DNA of 64,000 bases from Subtercola lobariae (GTDB taxonomy: Bacteria; Actinomycetota; Actinomycetes; Actinomycetales; Microbacteriaceae). Position 1 is the first letter of the stretch. The number at the start of each line of letters is the position of its first letter. The position numbers and the translations under genes are program-made. The stretch is taken from NCBI RefSeq assembly GCF_014640255.1, contig NZ_BMGP01000001.1, positions 833,013-897,012 of the forward strand, read 5' to 3'. Shown here in pieces: positions 1-7,650 of this stretch. The notes under the pieces were generated by a model. That model saw nothing but the letters and a program-made list of their open reading frames with translations, did no database searches and was not told where the DNA came from.

Positions 1-64
1 GTCGCTGCCTCGTGGTGTCGCCGGTGCGGTGCGTCTCATGTGTGACCTCATGCCTGGCGGGGTG

Positions 65-979
65 CTAGATGCTGTCTAGTGCAGCGACGGTTGCGGCGTC
101 GAGGTGTACGTCACCCGCGGCCACGTTGGCTTCGAGGTGATCGATACTCGCGGTTCCCGGTATCAGCAGCGTATTCGCCGAATGCGCGAGCAGCCAAGCG
201 AGCCCGATTTGTGACGCCGAGTAACCGAGCCGCTCGGCTGATTCGCGCACCAGCGGTTCATCGGTGACCTTGGGCATAGTCGGCACCGCGCTGCCGAGCG
301 GAAAGAACGGCACCCAGGCAATGCCTTCGGCCGCACACAGCTCGAGCAGGGCTTCGTCGGTGCGTGCGACGAGGCTGTAGGCGTTTTGAACGCAGGCGAT
401 ACCCACCGGAAGCGCGTGACTCAGTCGATCGAGCGTGATGCTGCTCAGCCCGATGGCCCCAATCTTGCCCTCGTCGCGCAGGGCGATCATGGCGGCGAGC
501 TGGTCGTCGAAGTCGACGATCTGGTCGCCCTCGGCCTGCCGTCTCGAGTTGCTGTCGGCGCGGCGCAGGTTGACCACGTCGATGCGCTCCAGGCCGAGGC
601 TCGCGAGGTTCGCTTCGACGTTCTGCCGCAGCTGTTCAGGGCGCTGGGAGAGTCTCAGGTGAGGCTGGCCCCCGGGGTTCGGCTCTGCGCCCACCTTGCT
701 CACAATGACCACACCGTCGTCGGGTTTCACTGCCTCGCGCAGTATCTCGTTGCTGAACCCGTTGCCGTAGAACTGCGCGGTGTCGATGTGATTCACACCA
801 AGTTCAACGGCTCGCCGAACCAGGTCGACGGCCGCCTGGCGATCGCCGCGCAGGCGATCGAGCTGCATTGCTCCGTAGCCGACGCGAGAGACGGTGTGGC
901 TGGCCAGCGGTGCAGGCCCGCCTGCATACGGGCGTTGCGGCGCACTACCGCTGTGAGAAGGTGACGCGATTTCAGACAT
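65..979 (-). CDS. YdbC-like aldo/keto reductase
   Basis: Probable soluble NAD(P)H-dependent aldo/keto reductase of 304 aa, acting on a carbonyl substrate that cannot be named. Visible family signatures are the Asp in HIDTAQFYGN, the Tyr four or five residues later, and the Lys in VSKVG. The usual catalytic His position reads NLRRAD instead of LHR; this is typical of the YdbC or pyridoxal-reductase-like branch (family knowledge), so it is not evidence of decay. I chose the ATG at 979, because AAGGA lies 8 nt upstream; an ATG at 988 has no spaced ribosome binding site. The gene is divergent from a TetR regulator at 1063, and GGAG-N4-CTCC palindromes sit in the gap, so TetR control is likely. 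Confidence 0.85.
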   Translation of the reverse strand: MSEIASPSHSGSAPQRPYAGGPAPLASHTVSRVGYGAMQLDRLRGDRQAAVDLVRRAVELGVNHIDTAQFYGNGFSNEILREAVKPDDGVVIVSKVGAEPNPGGQPHLRLSQRPEQLRQNVEANLASLGLERIDVVNLRRADSNSRRQAEGDQIVDFDDQLAAMIALRDEGKIGAIGLSSITLDRLSHALPVGIACVQNAYSLVARTDEALLELCAAEGIAWVPFFPLGSAVPTMPKVTDEPLVRESAERLGYSASQIGLAWLLAHSANTLLIPGTASIDHLEANVAAGDVHLDAATVAALDSI

Positions 980-1011
980 GCCGGGCATCCTTATGCAATG
1001 ATGGAATAACC

Positions 1012-1023
1012 GGAGATACCTCC
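1012..1023. promoter_or_regulatory. Candidate TetR operator, GGAG-N4-CTCC (left site)
   Basis: A 12-bp palindrome GGAGATACCTCC in the divergent gap between the aldo/keto reductase and its TetR regulator. It is an 11/12 inverted match to the site at 1049-1060, and the same GGAG-N4-CTCC pattern recurs in front of the paralogous TetR gene at 2965. Operator function is inferred. Confidence 0.5.
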
Positions 1024-1048
1024 AGTACGGTCAACCTATCGCAAGAAC

Positions 1049-1060
1049 GGAGGTGTCTCC
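1049..1060. promoter_or_regulatory. Candidate TetR operator overlapping the SD (right site)
   Basis: GGAGGTGTCTCC palindrome just before the TetR start codon. Its first five bases are also the Shine-Dalgarno sequence for the TTG start at 1063. A protein bound here would block the regulator's own promoter, as expected for autorepression. Paired with the inverted copy at 1012-1023; the two could also form an RNA stem. Confidence 0.5.
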
Positions 1061-1062
1061 AC

Positions 1063-1689
1063 TTGAATGCAGCAAACGCTCAGACTCAGGATGTTCGGCC
1101 CGAGTTCACCGGCGAAGTGCAGCGCCCCCTGCGCGCCGACGCGCAACGAAACCGCGACCGCATCATCGAGGTCGCCAGGGCCATGTTTGCCGAATCGGGC
1201 GACGCTGTCGCACTCGAATCGATCGCCAAAGACGCCGGTGTGGGCATCGGAACGCTCTATCGCAACTTCGCGAGCCGCGAGGCGCTGCTCGAGGCGGTGT
1301 ACGCGGTCGAGCTCGAAAAAGTGACGACCAATGCCGCAGATCTGCTCAGCCGGCTCGATCCCGAATCAGCCCTTCGTGCCTGGATGGGCCGTTACGCCGA
1401 TTTCATTGCCGCCAAACGCGGCATTCTGCCGGCTTTGAGCGCGGGGGCGGCTCCCGGGCGGCGCAGTACGACGCGTGCTCGGGTGACTGCTGCCATCGAC
1501 ACCATCGTGGTGGCGGGCGTGCAGTCGGGCGCATTTCGGGCCGATGTGATCGCAGTCGACATCACGGCGCTGACTCAGGGCGCGTTCATCGCCACCTCGC
1601 GTGACGACGGGCCGGAGCGAATCGCCCGCCTGCTGAACCTCATCGTCGACGCGTTGCTCGTGAACCCCGGGCGCACCAGGGCCAGCTAG
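1063..1689 (+). CDS. TetR family transcriptional regulator
   Basis: DNA-binding repressor of 208 aa. The N-terminal helix-turn-helix is clear: LRADAQRNRDRIIEVA followed by SIAKDAGVGIGTLYRNF, which is the TetR recognition helix pattern. The rest is an unspecific ligand-binding helical domain. The start is taken as TTG at 1063, with GGAGG ending 9 nt before it; upstream in-frame codons would encode an unlikely sequence overlapping the divergent gene. It is paralogous to the regulator at 3005 (shared LRADAQ, IGTLYR, TREAL-like segments). The divergent neighbour at 65-979 is the likely target. The ligand is unknown. Confidence 0.88.
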   Translation: MNAANAQTQDVRPEFTGEVQRPLRADAQRNRDRIIEVARAMFAESGDAVALESIAKDAGVGIGTLYRNFASREALLEAVYAVELEKVTTNAADLLSRLDPESALRAWMGRYADFIAAKRGILPALSAGAAPGRRSTTRARVTAAIDTIVVAGVQSGAFRADVIAVDITALTQGAFIATSRDDGPERIARLLNLIVDALLVNPGRTRAS

Positions 1690-1711
1690 CCGCGCCGACG
1701 CAACCTAAGGT

Positions 1712-1769
1712 CGAGCACCGAGCACCGAGCACCGAGGGTCGAGCACCGAGCACCGAGCCCCGAGCACCG
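1712..1769. repeat. 7-bp tandem repeat between convergent genes
   Basis: About eight imperfect copies of the heptamer CGAGCAC (some CGAGCCC or CGAGGGT) fill the gap between the TetR gene and the convergent SDR gene. No coding or terminator signal is seen. Probably a simple-sequence minisatellite. Confidence 0.75.
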
Positions 1770-1811
1770 CGGCTGGCGTGGAGATGCCGGTGACGCCGAG
1801 AATGCTGCGTT

Positions 1812-2894
1812 TCACGGCGTTTCTTCTCCCGCCGGGTCGGGCGTTGCGCTGAGCAGGTCGAGAGACACCTGCCACAGCCGCCGGGCATTCTCAGGGTCGA
1901 CCGCGTAGTCGGCGACGCCGAGACGGATGCCCGGCTGCTGCGGCGCGGCTTCGGCGCAATCGGCGAAGTACCGGCCGGTCACACCGTCGACGAGTGGTGA
2001 TGCCGCCAGCAGCACCGAGGTTGCAGCGCCCTGCTCCACCGTCTTGTAGACGATGTCGGGGTTGTCGGCCTGAAACCGAGCGGGCGGGGCCGTGGGCTGG
2101 CTGTCGAGGTGTCTCATCAGGCCGGTGCGGATGCGCCCCGGTGTGAGCGCATTGACCGTAATGGCGTCGTTCTTCCAGCGATTGGCGGCTTCGACGGTGA
2201 ATAGTACGTTCGCCGTCTTCGATTGGCTGTAGGCGGCCCACGGGTCGTAGGGGTCGTGTTCGAAGTTGATGTCGTCGAAGAGAACCGGGCCGTTCAGGTG
2301 ACCTACCGAACTGACCACCACCACGCGGGCGCCGTGCGCCGCCGCTAAGGCATCGTGAAGGCCCACGGTCAGAGCGAAGTGGCCCAGATGGTTGGTGGCG
2401 AACTGCAGCTCCCACCCTTCTCGGGTGCGCAACTCGGGGGTGGCCATCACGCCGGCGTTGTTCACGAGAATGTGGAGCGGGCCCGACCAGGCGGAGACGA
2501 ATGCGGCGATGGAGGCCTGGGAGGCCAGGTCGAGCAGGCCCACGCGAACGCTGCCGCTGCTTGTGCTGCTGTCGCTGTTGCTGTTGCTGTTGCTGCTGCT
2601 TGTGCTGGTGCTGCTGCTTGTGCTGTCGGCGCCACTTTCGCGCCCGCGCCCGCTGCTGCTGGCCTCGCCGCCGGTGGCGCCCAGCTCATCCGCCGCCCTC
2701 CGCCCCTGCTCGAGGTCTCGAACGGCGAGGGTCACCTCAGCGCCAGCGCTCAGGAGGGCGCGGGCGGTCTCGAGACCGATGCCCGAGGCGCCGCCGGTCA
2801 CGATGGCGCGTTTGCCGGTGAGATCGACACCCGCAATGACCTCTGCGGCGGTCGATTGCGCGCCGAACGGAGTTGTGATGAGTGGGGTGGGCAT
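1812..2894 (-). CDS. SDR family NAD(P)-dependent oxidoreductase with Ser-rich insertion
   Basis: Short-chain dehydrogenase/reductase of 360 aa, resembling the retinol-dehydrogenase/light-dependent-reductase-like SDRs. The Rossmann motif is VTGGASGIGLE near the N terminus, NNAG follows in the middle, and the catalytic YSQSK (YxxxK) with the preceding Ser (VVSSVGH) is intact. About 30 residues of Ser/Thr/Asn after the second strand are encoded by a triplet repeat (2551-2627) and are not part of the fold; they explain why the protein is longer than a typical 290-320 aa relative. ATG at 2894 is preferred, as GAAGG lies 6 nt upstream; ATG 2900 has no spacing. Divergent from a TetR regulator at 3005, its probable repressor. 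Substrate unknown. Confidence 0.85.
   Translation of the reverse strand: MPTPLITTPFGAQSTAAEVIAGVDLTGKRAIVTGGASGIGLETARALLSAGAEVTLAVRDLEQGRRAADELGATGGEASSSGRGRESGADSTSSSTSTSSSNSNSNSDSSTSSGSVRVGLLDLASQASIAAFVSAWSGPLHILVNNAGVMATPELRTREGWELQFATNHLGHFALTVGLHDALAAAHGARVVVVSSVGHLNGPVLFDDINFEHDPYDPWAAYSQSKTANVLFTVEAANRWKNDAITVNALTPGRIRTGLMRHLDSQPTAPPARFQADNPDIVYKTVEQGAATSVLLAASPLVDGVTGRYFADCAEAAPQQPGIRLGVADYAVDPENARRLWQVSLDLLSATPDPAGEETP
2551..2627. repeat. Trinucleotide (CTG/TTG) repeat inside SDR gene
   Basis: Roughly 25 triplets of CTG, TTG and TCG on the plus strand, read on the minus strand as a Ser/Asn/Thr tract. The repeat stays in frame, so the gene is open. Such a tract can change length by slippage without breaking the reading frame. 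Confidence 0.8.
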
Positions 2895-2931
2895 GGGCAT
2901 CCTTCGCGCTCGAAGATTCTGGGGTACGCTC

Positions 2932-2953
2932 TAAGTGGAGCTGAATCCGCTTA
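2932..2953. promoter_or_regulatory. Candidate TetR operator, TAAGTGG-N8-CCGCTTA
   Basis: A 22-bp inverted repeat with 7-bp arms (one mismatch) in the divergent gap between the SDR and TetR genes. The left arm recurs as TAAGTGGAG at 2960-2968, directly next to a GGAG-N4-CTCC palindrome. Inferred binding site for the regulator at 3005. Confidence 0.5.
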
Positions 2954-2964
2954 CTACTATAAGT

Positions 2965-2976
2965 GGAGGCGGCTCC
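2965..2976. promoter_or_regulatory. GGAG-N4-CTCC palindrome before second TetR gene
   Basis: GGAGGCGGCTCC lies 28 bp before the ATG at 3005. The same pattern is found twice in front of the paralogous TetR gene at 1063. A TATAAG -10-like element (2958-2963) abuts it, so a bound regulator would cover the promoter. Confidence 0.45.
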
Positions 2977-3004
2977 AGATAGCAACCCCGATCAGTGGAG
3001 CGTC

Positions 3005-3610
3005 ATGACTCTTGAGCAGCCAACAAGCGGTGACCTCGCGCGGGGTCTGCGTGCCGACGCCCAGTCGAATCGCGACCGCGTGCTCGAAGCTGCGGCGCGC
3101 CTCTTTCAGACCGAGGGGGCCGACACCTCTCTCAAAGCCATTGCGAAAGAGGCCGGAGTAGGAATCGGCACGCTCTATCGGCGGTTTCCGACCCGCGAGG
3201 CCCTCATTGAGGCGACGTACCGAACCGAATCGGCCAAGCTCGCGGCTGCGGCATCCACTCTCGTGACGACGCTGCCGCCGGTCGCGGCACTACGCACCTG
3301 GATGGAACTGTTCACCGACTACATGGCCACCAAACACGGCATGGCCGATGCGCTGCGGGCCGTTCTGACGTCGGGCGGCGACCTGCGCATGCAGACCCGC
3401 GACCTCATGCAGCAGGCGGTCGCAGAGTTGATGGCCGCCGGCGTGGCGACAGACGAACTGCGGTCAGATCTCGACCCCGACGACGTGCTTCTCGCCATGG
3501 GCGGTGTGAGCATGATCACCGGCACCGCCGAGCAGCGCACTCAGGCGGCACGGATGCTCGACCTGCTGCTCGACGGGGTCAAACAGCCCTCGACCCCCGC
3601 TTCGCGCTAG
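3005..3610 (+). CDS. TetR family transcriptional regulator
   Basis: DNA-binding repressor of 201 aa, with TetR helix-turn-helix AIAKEAGVGIGTLYRRFPT near residues 40-60 and a helical ligand domain. It is a clear paralogue of the regulator at 1063-1689: LRADAQSNRDRVLEAAARLF aligns with LRADAQRNRDRIIEVARAMF and the rest follows. Each copy sits divergently beside an oxidoreductase gene. ATG 3005 is chosen for its close GTGGAG ribosome binding site; an in-frame GTG at 2963 would add 14 poorly conserved-looking residues. Likely represses the SDR at 1812-2894 and itself. Confidence 0.87.
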   Translation: MTLEQPTSGDLARGLRADAQSNRDRVLEAAARLFQTEGADTSLKAIAKEAGVGIGTLYRRFPTREALIEATYRTESAKLAAAASTLVTTLPPVAALRTWMELFTDYMATKHGMADALRAVLTSGGDLRMQTRDLMQQAVAELMAAGVATDELRSDLDPDDVLLAMGGVSMITGTAEQRTQAARMLDLLLDGVKQPSTPASR

Positions 3611-3653
3611 CAGCGCCCTAGCTTCCCGCGTCGCATGGCATCCCACCAGCGTT

Positions 3654-3715
3654 GTGAGCCCGTTACGTCGAATTGAGGCCGCTACAACAGGCTCAACTCG
3701 ACGTATCGGACTCAC
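3654..3715. repeat. 62-bp palindromic repeat, copy A
   Basis: A 62-bp near-palindrome (24 of 31 positions pair) starting GTGAGCCCG and ending CGGACTCAC, with inner arms TACGTCGA and TCGACGTA. It lies at the convergent ends of the TetR and hydrolase genes and contains the hydrolase stop codon. Two more copies of identical length are at 45312-45373 and 55051-55112. It may act as a bidirectional terminator here, but the other copies are not between convergent genes, so it is better seen as a dispersed REP-like element. Confidence 0.8.
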
Positions 3716-4659
3716 TCGGAGGCGGAGGCGGAGGCAGAGGCGGCGGCGGAGGCGGGGCCGTCGGCGGCAGCGACGGGCGCCGAGCTGGTCGGGCGAGTCA
3801 CGTGCGCAAGAATCCGCTGCCATTGGCTCACAATCGCCAAAGCTCCGGCGTTCTTGACGTCGACCACCCGTGAACCGCGGATGCGGCGGCCGTACCAGTG
3901 GCCGTCGCCGACGGTCGCCGTGGGGTCTCGATCGCCGTAGATCAGCAGGGTCTCGGCCGTGATGGCGGGCAGGTCGAGGGTCCAGGAGCGGTCGCGAAAC
4001 GCGATCAGGTCGCTCGAGAGCCCCGCGGCGCCCTGCCGTGCGGCGTCGTCGATCATGCGATCGAGTCGGCCGCGAAGACCGCGCTGCGCCAAGACCGAGT
4101 CCGTTTCGTCGATACCGAGCGACTGGAGCGTGAGCTCACCGTGAGCCGCGATGACACGCGAAAGTTCAGAGCGAGGGGAGAATGATTCGATGCGCGAAAG
4201 CCCGAGCATCCGCCGCACCGGTTCGATGAGCCCGCGACCGCCCGCCTTCGCAAGACCCACGATCGCGAGCCGATCGACGAGTTCGGGGTAACGGGCCGCG
4301 AGCGAGAGGGCGGTGGCCCCGCCCGCGCCCCAGCCGATGACGCCCACCGAACCGAAATCGACCGCGTTCATGTTGCGCGAGACGCGCTCAGAGTGGTTCA
4401 AGAAGTACGCGAGGTCGTCGGCGTGCTGCTCGATGGTGGGGTCGTCGTCGCGGGCGAACGGGTCAGACGAGCCGTAGCCGGGCCGGTCGATCATGAGCAG
4501 TTGGATGCCCGAAGCGGCCGTGATCAGCGGATCGGGGTCGAAGCCACCCGCCCCCGGCGCAGGGTGGCACACCACCACCATGCGCCGAGAACCCGGATCG
4601 CCTGCCGCGGTCAGACCGAGGGCCCGCCCCGTGGGGAGAGTGAAATGCTGATTCGCCAT
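3712..4659 (-). CDS. Alpha/beta-hydrolase-fold protein lacking the nucleophile (pseudoenzyme)
   Basis: 315-aa alpha/beta-hydrolase fold protein. The fold landmarks are present: HPAPGAGG after strand 3, DRPGYGSSD, a nucleophile elbow and a late GDRDP acid loop. The elbow reads GWGAGG, with Gly at residue 111 where family members have Ser (GWSxGG). The usual catalytic Gly-His near the C terminus reads NAGALAI, with Ala at residue 273. Serine and histidine of the triad are therefore both missing, so hydrolase activity is unlikely; a binding or regulatory role, or an alternative chemistry, is possible. The C terminus is an Ala/Ser repeat tail. The ATG follows GAGCGTTC with a weak ribosome binding site. 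The gene is downstream of the TM2 gene on the same strand. Confidence 0.75.
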   Translation of the reverse strand: MANQHFTLPTGRALGLTAAGDPGSRRMVVVCHPAPGAGGFDPDPLITAASGIQLLMIDRPGYGSSDPFARDDDPTIEQHADDLAYFLNHSERVSRNMNAVDFGSVGVIGWGAGGATALSLAARYPELVDRLAIVGLAKAGGRGLIEPVRRMLGLSRIESFSPRSELSRVIAAHGELTLQSLGIDETDSVLAQRGLRGRLDRMIDDAARQGAAGLSSDLIAFRDRSWTLDLPAITAETLLIYGDRDPTATVGDGHWYGRRIRGSRVVDVKNAGALAIVSQWQRILAHVTRPTSSAPVAAADGPASAAASASASASE

Positions 4660-4675
4660 GAACGCTCCTGCCTAG

Positions 4676-4717
4676 GTCAACCGTAACCAGTCGAGCGGTT
4701 TCGCGGAGACGGTTGAC
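4676..4717. promoter_or_regulatory. Inverted repeat GTCAACCGT / ACGGTTGAC
   Basis: Perfect 9-bp arms at 4676-4684 and 4709-4717 separated by 24 bp, in the 80-bp gap between the TM2 gene and the hydrolase-like gene (both minus strand). No T-tract follows on either side, so an operator is more likely than a terminator. No regulator is encoded next to it. Confidence 0.45.
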
Positions 4718-4739
4718 GTGACCGGCTGAACCCTGATGC

Positions 4740-5177
4740 TCAGCGCAGACCGAGAATCCGTTCGGTGTTCACTCGGCGCACCTGTGCGGGCAGGGTGAAG
4801 AGGTCGATCCAGAGGCCGATGGTGAACCACGAGAAGGTGAAGATGTAGCTCACGCCGCGCAGGGTGTTGCCGAGGTAGACCTGGTGCATTCCCGTCCAGC
4901 CGAAGAAGAAGAAGAGCGCGTAGGCGGTGAGCAGCGAGGCGCTCTTCCGCGAGGGCGTGGGGGCTGCAACGGCTAGGGGTGCGCTCGGGGCGGCCGGCGG
5001 GTTGACGTACACGATGGTGGTGGCGCCGCCGGTGGAGGTGTCAGTCGTGCCGGGTGCGGCACTCGTGGCTGAGCCGCCTGCGCCCGGCGTGCCGGCTGCC
5101 TGGGAATCGGGCGCGGTCGCCCCGGCCCTCGGGGTGGTCACAACGACGGGGGGCTGAGTGGGCTCGATGTCGGTCAC
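4740..5177 (-). CDS. TM2 domain-containing membrane protein
   Basis: 145 aa. The first 75 residues are a low-complexity Pro/Ala/Thr/Gly-rich cytoplasmic or extracellular segment. The C-terminal half is a TM2 domain: two hydrophobic helices (LLTAYALFFFFGWTGMHQVY and SYIFTFSWFTIGLWIDLFTL) with the GxHxxYLG turn motif between them (GMHQVYLGNTLRG). TM2 proteins are small membrane proteins of unclear function. The gene is the first of two minus-strand genes; the divergent neighbour is the SDR at 5317. Confidence 0.85.
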   Translation of the reverse strand: MTDIEPTQPPVVVTTPRAGATAPDSQAAGTPGAGGSATSAAPGTTDTSTGGATTIVYVNPPAAPSAPLAVAAPTPSRKSASLLTAYALFFFFGWTGMHQVYLGNTLRGVSYIFTFSWFTIGLWIDLFTLPAQVRRVNTERILGLR

Positions 5178-5316
5178 GGGGCAATCGTAGCCCCGAAAAT
5201 CGGCGTCAGGGTGGAGATTCGCGGCACTCAGCCGAACGAGATGAAATTCACGCCCCGACCCCAGCTCGCGCGGCCCCAGCCGATAGCCTGAGGGTAGCCA
5301 TCAAAGGAGAGAAACC

Positions 5317-6084
5317 GTGCTGCTGTCAGGTAAAACCATCATCGTCACTGGCGGAAACAGCGGCATCGGCGAGGGTATCGTGGTCGCCGCCGCAGCCGAG
5401 GGTGCGAACATCGTCATCGACTACATCAGCAACCCCGAAGAGACCACCGAGATCATCGCCAAGATCGAGGCTGCTGGCGGCAAGGCCGTGGGCGTGCAGG
5501 CCGATGTGAGTAAGGCGGCCGATCTGCACACGATGGTGGCGGCAGCCGTCGAGGCGTTCGGGCGACTCGACGTGATGGTGAACAACGCCGGGGTTGAGAC
5601 TCGCACGGGCATCCTCGACACCACAGAAGAGCAGTACCAGCGCGTGCTCGACATCAACCTCAAGAGCGCCTTCTTCGGCACACAGTTCGCGGCGAAGCAG
5701 TTCATCGCGCAGGGCGACGGCGGGCTCATCATCAACATCTCGTCGGTGCACGAAGACTGGCCGATGCCGGGCAACATCGCCTACTGCGTATCAAAGGGCG
5801 GCACGCGGATGCTCACCCGAACCGCGGGCGTCGAACTCGGTAAGTACGGCATTCGCAGCGTCAACGTGGCGCCCGGTGCCGTGGCAACGCCCATCAACGC
5901 CAGCACCATGGCCGACCCGGCCAAGCTCAAAGACCTCAACGACGCCATTCCGCTGGGGCGGCTGGCAGAACCGAACGAAATAGCCGATCTCGTGGTGTTC
6001 TTGGCTTCGGGTAAGTCGGCCTACATGACGGCGACCACCGTCTTCGTCGACGGTGGCATCATGCAGGGCAGCGTGGGTCTGTAG
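5317..6084 (+). CDS. SDR family oxidoreductase, glucose 1-dehydrogenase-like
   Basis: Classical short-chain dehydrogenase of 255 aa, the standard length. It has VTGGNSGIGEG for nucleotide binding, NNAG at about residue 88, Ser in INISSVHE, and YCVSK as the YxxxK catalytic pair, with VDGGIMQG at the C terminus as in glucose/3-oxoacyl reductase-like SDRs. The start is GTG 5317, preceded by AAAGGAGAG. Closest in pattern to proteins annotated glucose 1-dehydrogenase, but the substrate cannot be read from sequence. Single-gene unit. Confidence 0.87.
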   Translation: MLLSGKTIIVTGGNSGIGEGIVVAAAAEGANIVIDYISNPEETTEIIAKIEAAGGKAVGVQADVSKAADLHTMVAAAVEAFGRLDVMVNNAGVETRTGILDTTEEQYQRVLDINLKSAFFGTQFAAKQFIAQGDGGLIINISSVHEDWPMPGNIAYCVSKGGTRMLTRTAGVELGKYGIRSVNVAPGAVATPINASTMADPAKLKDLNDAIPLGRLAEPNEIADLVVFLASGKSAYMTATTVFVDGGIMQGSVGL

Positions 6085-6141
6085 CCTGCTGTGCCCGCGG
6101 GCTTGCTGCGCCCGCGTGCCAGGCGCGCTCATGCTGCGGGC

Positions 6142-6996
6142 TCAACCACTGGCGTCGTCGCTCGCCACGCGCCGGAGTGACTCGCCCAGACCGATGTCGG
6201 CGACGATGACCCGGCCCGCGTAGCGCGCTCCGGGTTCGATCAGCAGGCCGGCCTTGCAGCCGCCGAACGTCACGGTGATGGCGGCCGCGAGCACCGTGCT
6301 GTCGGGAACAACCCCGTCGTCGGCGCCGACTCCGCTCGGCAGGTCGACCGCAACCACAAGGGGCTCGGTGAGCCCGGTCGTCGCCGTACCCGACTCGCCC
6401 GAAGCCGTGCCTGCCGTCGCGTGCGAAGACGTTTCGGCGGTGGTTGCGGTGGTGGTGGTGTTGGCGGTGGCGGTGATGGCGCCGAGGATGCCCGCCACAA
6501 TGTCTCGGGCCAGCCCCCGCAATGCCGGGTTCGCGCTCGTTCCGGTGCCGAGTATTCCGTCGAGAATGATGTCGCTCTCGGCCGCAACCCGGGCGACCTG
6601 CTCCACGTACGACGCACCATCGGCGATCCCGGGCGAGCCCCCGGCGAGCTTGGTGGCGCCCTTGTCGATGACGGCGGAGCCCCCGGCGATCACGGCGGCA
6701 CCCGCGGCGACCGCCGCCGCCAACCCCTCCTCGTGGATGCGCTCAGACGTCGGCGCGATCGCCACTCGCGCGCCAAGACGAGCGAGCTGCGCGGCGGCGA
6801 ACAGCGCATCACCCCCGTTGTTGCCCGAACCCGCGAGAACCAGCACGCGAGCCGCGCCGGTAGCGACACCAGACCTCTCGAGCAGGGCCCGGGTCTCTTC
6901 GGCAAGCGCCGCAGCCGCGCGCGCCATCAGCGGAATACCCGCCGCGAGCAGCGGTTCTTCAGCGGCACGAACCTGCGCTGCTGTGTACGTCTCCAT
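6142..6996 (-). CDS. nnrE: NAD(P)H-hydrate epimerase (YjeF N-terminal domain)
   Basis: 284-aa epimerase that interconverts R and S forms of hydrated NAD(P)H for repair. YjeF_N signatures are seen: GSGNNGGDALFAA, DGILGTGTS and VVAVDLPSGVGADDG, then FGGCKAGLL. It has no C-terminal dehydratase/kinase domain, although many actinobacterial homologues are fused, so the partner enzyme should be encoded elsewhere. A 30-residue Thr/Ala-rich stretch (around residues 190-220) is a low-complexity insertion. ATG 6996 is chosen, with GGGAGAG 7 nt upstream; longer in-frame starts run into the SRPBCC gene. Same strand as the SRPBCC gene at 7058, with a 61-bp gap. Confidence 0.85.
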   Translation of the reverse strand: METYTAAQVRAAEEPLLAAGIPLMARAAAALAEETRALLERSGVATGAARVLVLAGSGNNGGDALFAAAQLARLGARVAIAPTSERIHEEGLAAAVAAGAAVIAGGSAVIDKGATKLAGGSPGIADGASYVEQVARVAAESDIILDGILGTGTSANPALRGLARDIVAGILGAITATANTTTTATTAETSSHATAGTASGESGTATTGLTEPLVVAVDLPSGVGADDGVVPDSTVLAAAITVTFGGCKAGLLIEPGARYAGRVIVADIGLGESLRRVASDDASG

Positions 6997-7057
6997 GTCT
7001 CGCTCTCCCACTTCCTCTCCCGCTCCGGCGCCGCCGAGCCTTGGACCCCGCCGAGCC

Positions 7058-7579
7058 TTACTCCTCGCAGAGCTCTTTGAGCGCGATGAGCACGGGGTTC
7101 TCCTCGCGAGCCGCCCCGTCGTCGGCGAATCGGCCCTCGCCACTCTCGTATTCCTCGTCGTCGAGCTCATCTTCGAACTCGTCGCCGTCATCACCCGCGC
7201 CCTCGAAGAGGTCGTCACCGCCCTCGCTCGGCCGCGGGTCTTCCTGCACGATCGTGATGCGCGTCGAATCGCCCGAACGCGTCAGCGTGTACGTCATGAC
7301 GAAGTAGTTCTCCGGCACGTCGGCCAAGTCGGCCCGGGGCGCGAAGAGCGTGTACTTCAGGCTCTGAGCAGGTGAGAACTCGAGCACCGTTCCCCACTGC
7401 TCGAACCGCTGCCCCTCCCACTCCGAAATGAAGCGAATGGGCCCGCCAACGCTCCAATCGGTGATGAGGTGACTGCCGTACTGCCAGCGCAGAACCAGTT
7501 CGGGCCGCGTGACGGCAGCCCACACCCGTTCGGTGCTCGCTGCGATGTCGATGAATGAGGTCGAGGTGGAATAAGCCAT
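7058..7579 (-). CDS. SRPBCC domain protein (AHSA1/START-like)
   Basis: 173 aa. The N-terminal 110 residues fit the AHSA1-type SRPBCC fold: IDIAASTERVWAAVTRPELV, then WQYGSHLITDWSVGGPIRF and RFEQWGTVLEFSPAQ, a helix-grip ligand-binding domain. After the central strand there is a very acidic stretch (DDLFEGAGDDGDEFEDELDD) and then a short conserved-looking C-terminal helix. The acidic stretch is unusual for the family. Role unknown; relatives bind hydrophobic ligands or act in toxin/stress responses. Divergent from the LexA-box gene at 7733. Confidence 0.8.
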   Translation of the reverse strand: MAYSTSTSFIDIAASTERVWAAVTRPELVLRWQYGSHLITDWSVGGPIRFISEWEGQRFEQWGTVLEFSPAQSLKYTLFAPRADLADVPENYFVMTYTLTRSGDSTRITIVQEDPRPSEGGDDLFEGAGDDGDEFEDELDDEEYESGEGRFADDGAAREENPVLIALKELCEE

Positions 7580-7650
7580 GCGTACACGCTAACGAGATGC
7601 TCCGACATTCGTTTGGCGTGTCACCGAGCATCCGTCTACAGTCGGTTTAT

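Noticed and set aside
65..979. Loss of catalytic His in the first aldo/keto reductase as a sign of decay
   Set aside because: NLR at this position is normal for YdbC-like relatives, unlike the Asp in the 19410 paralogue.
868..1062. N-terminal extension of the TetR protein from ATG 868
   Set aside because: Overlaps the divergent reductase gene and the operators; TTG 1063 has a good ribosome binding site and gives the family N terminus.
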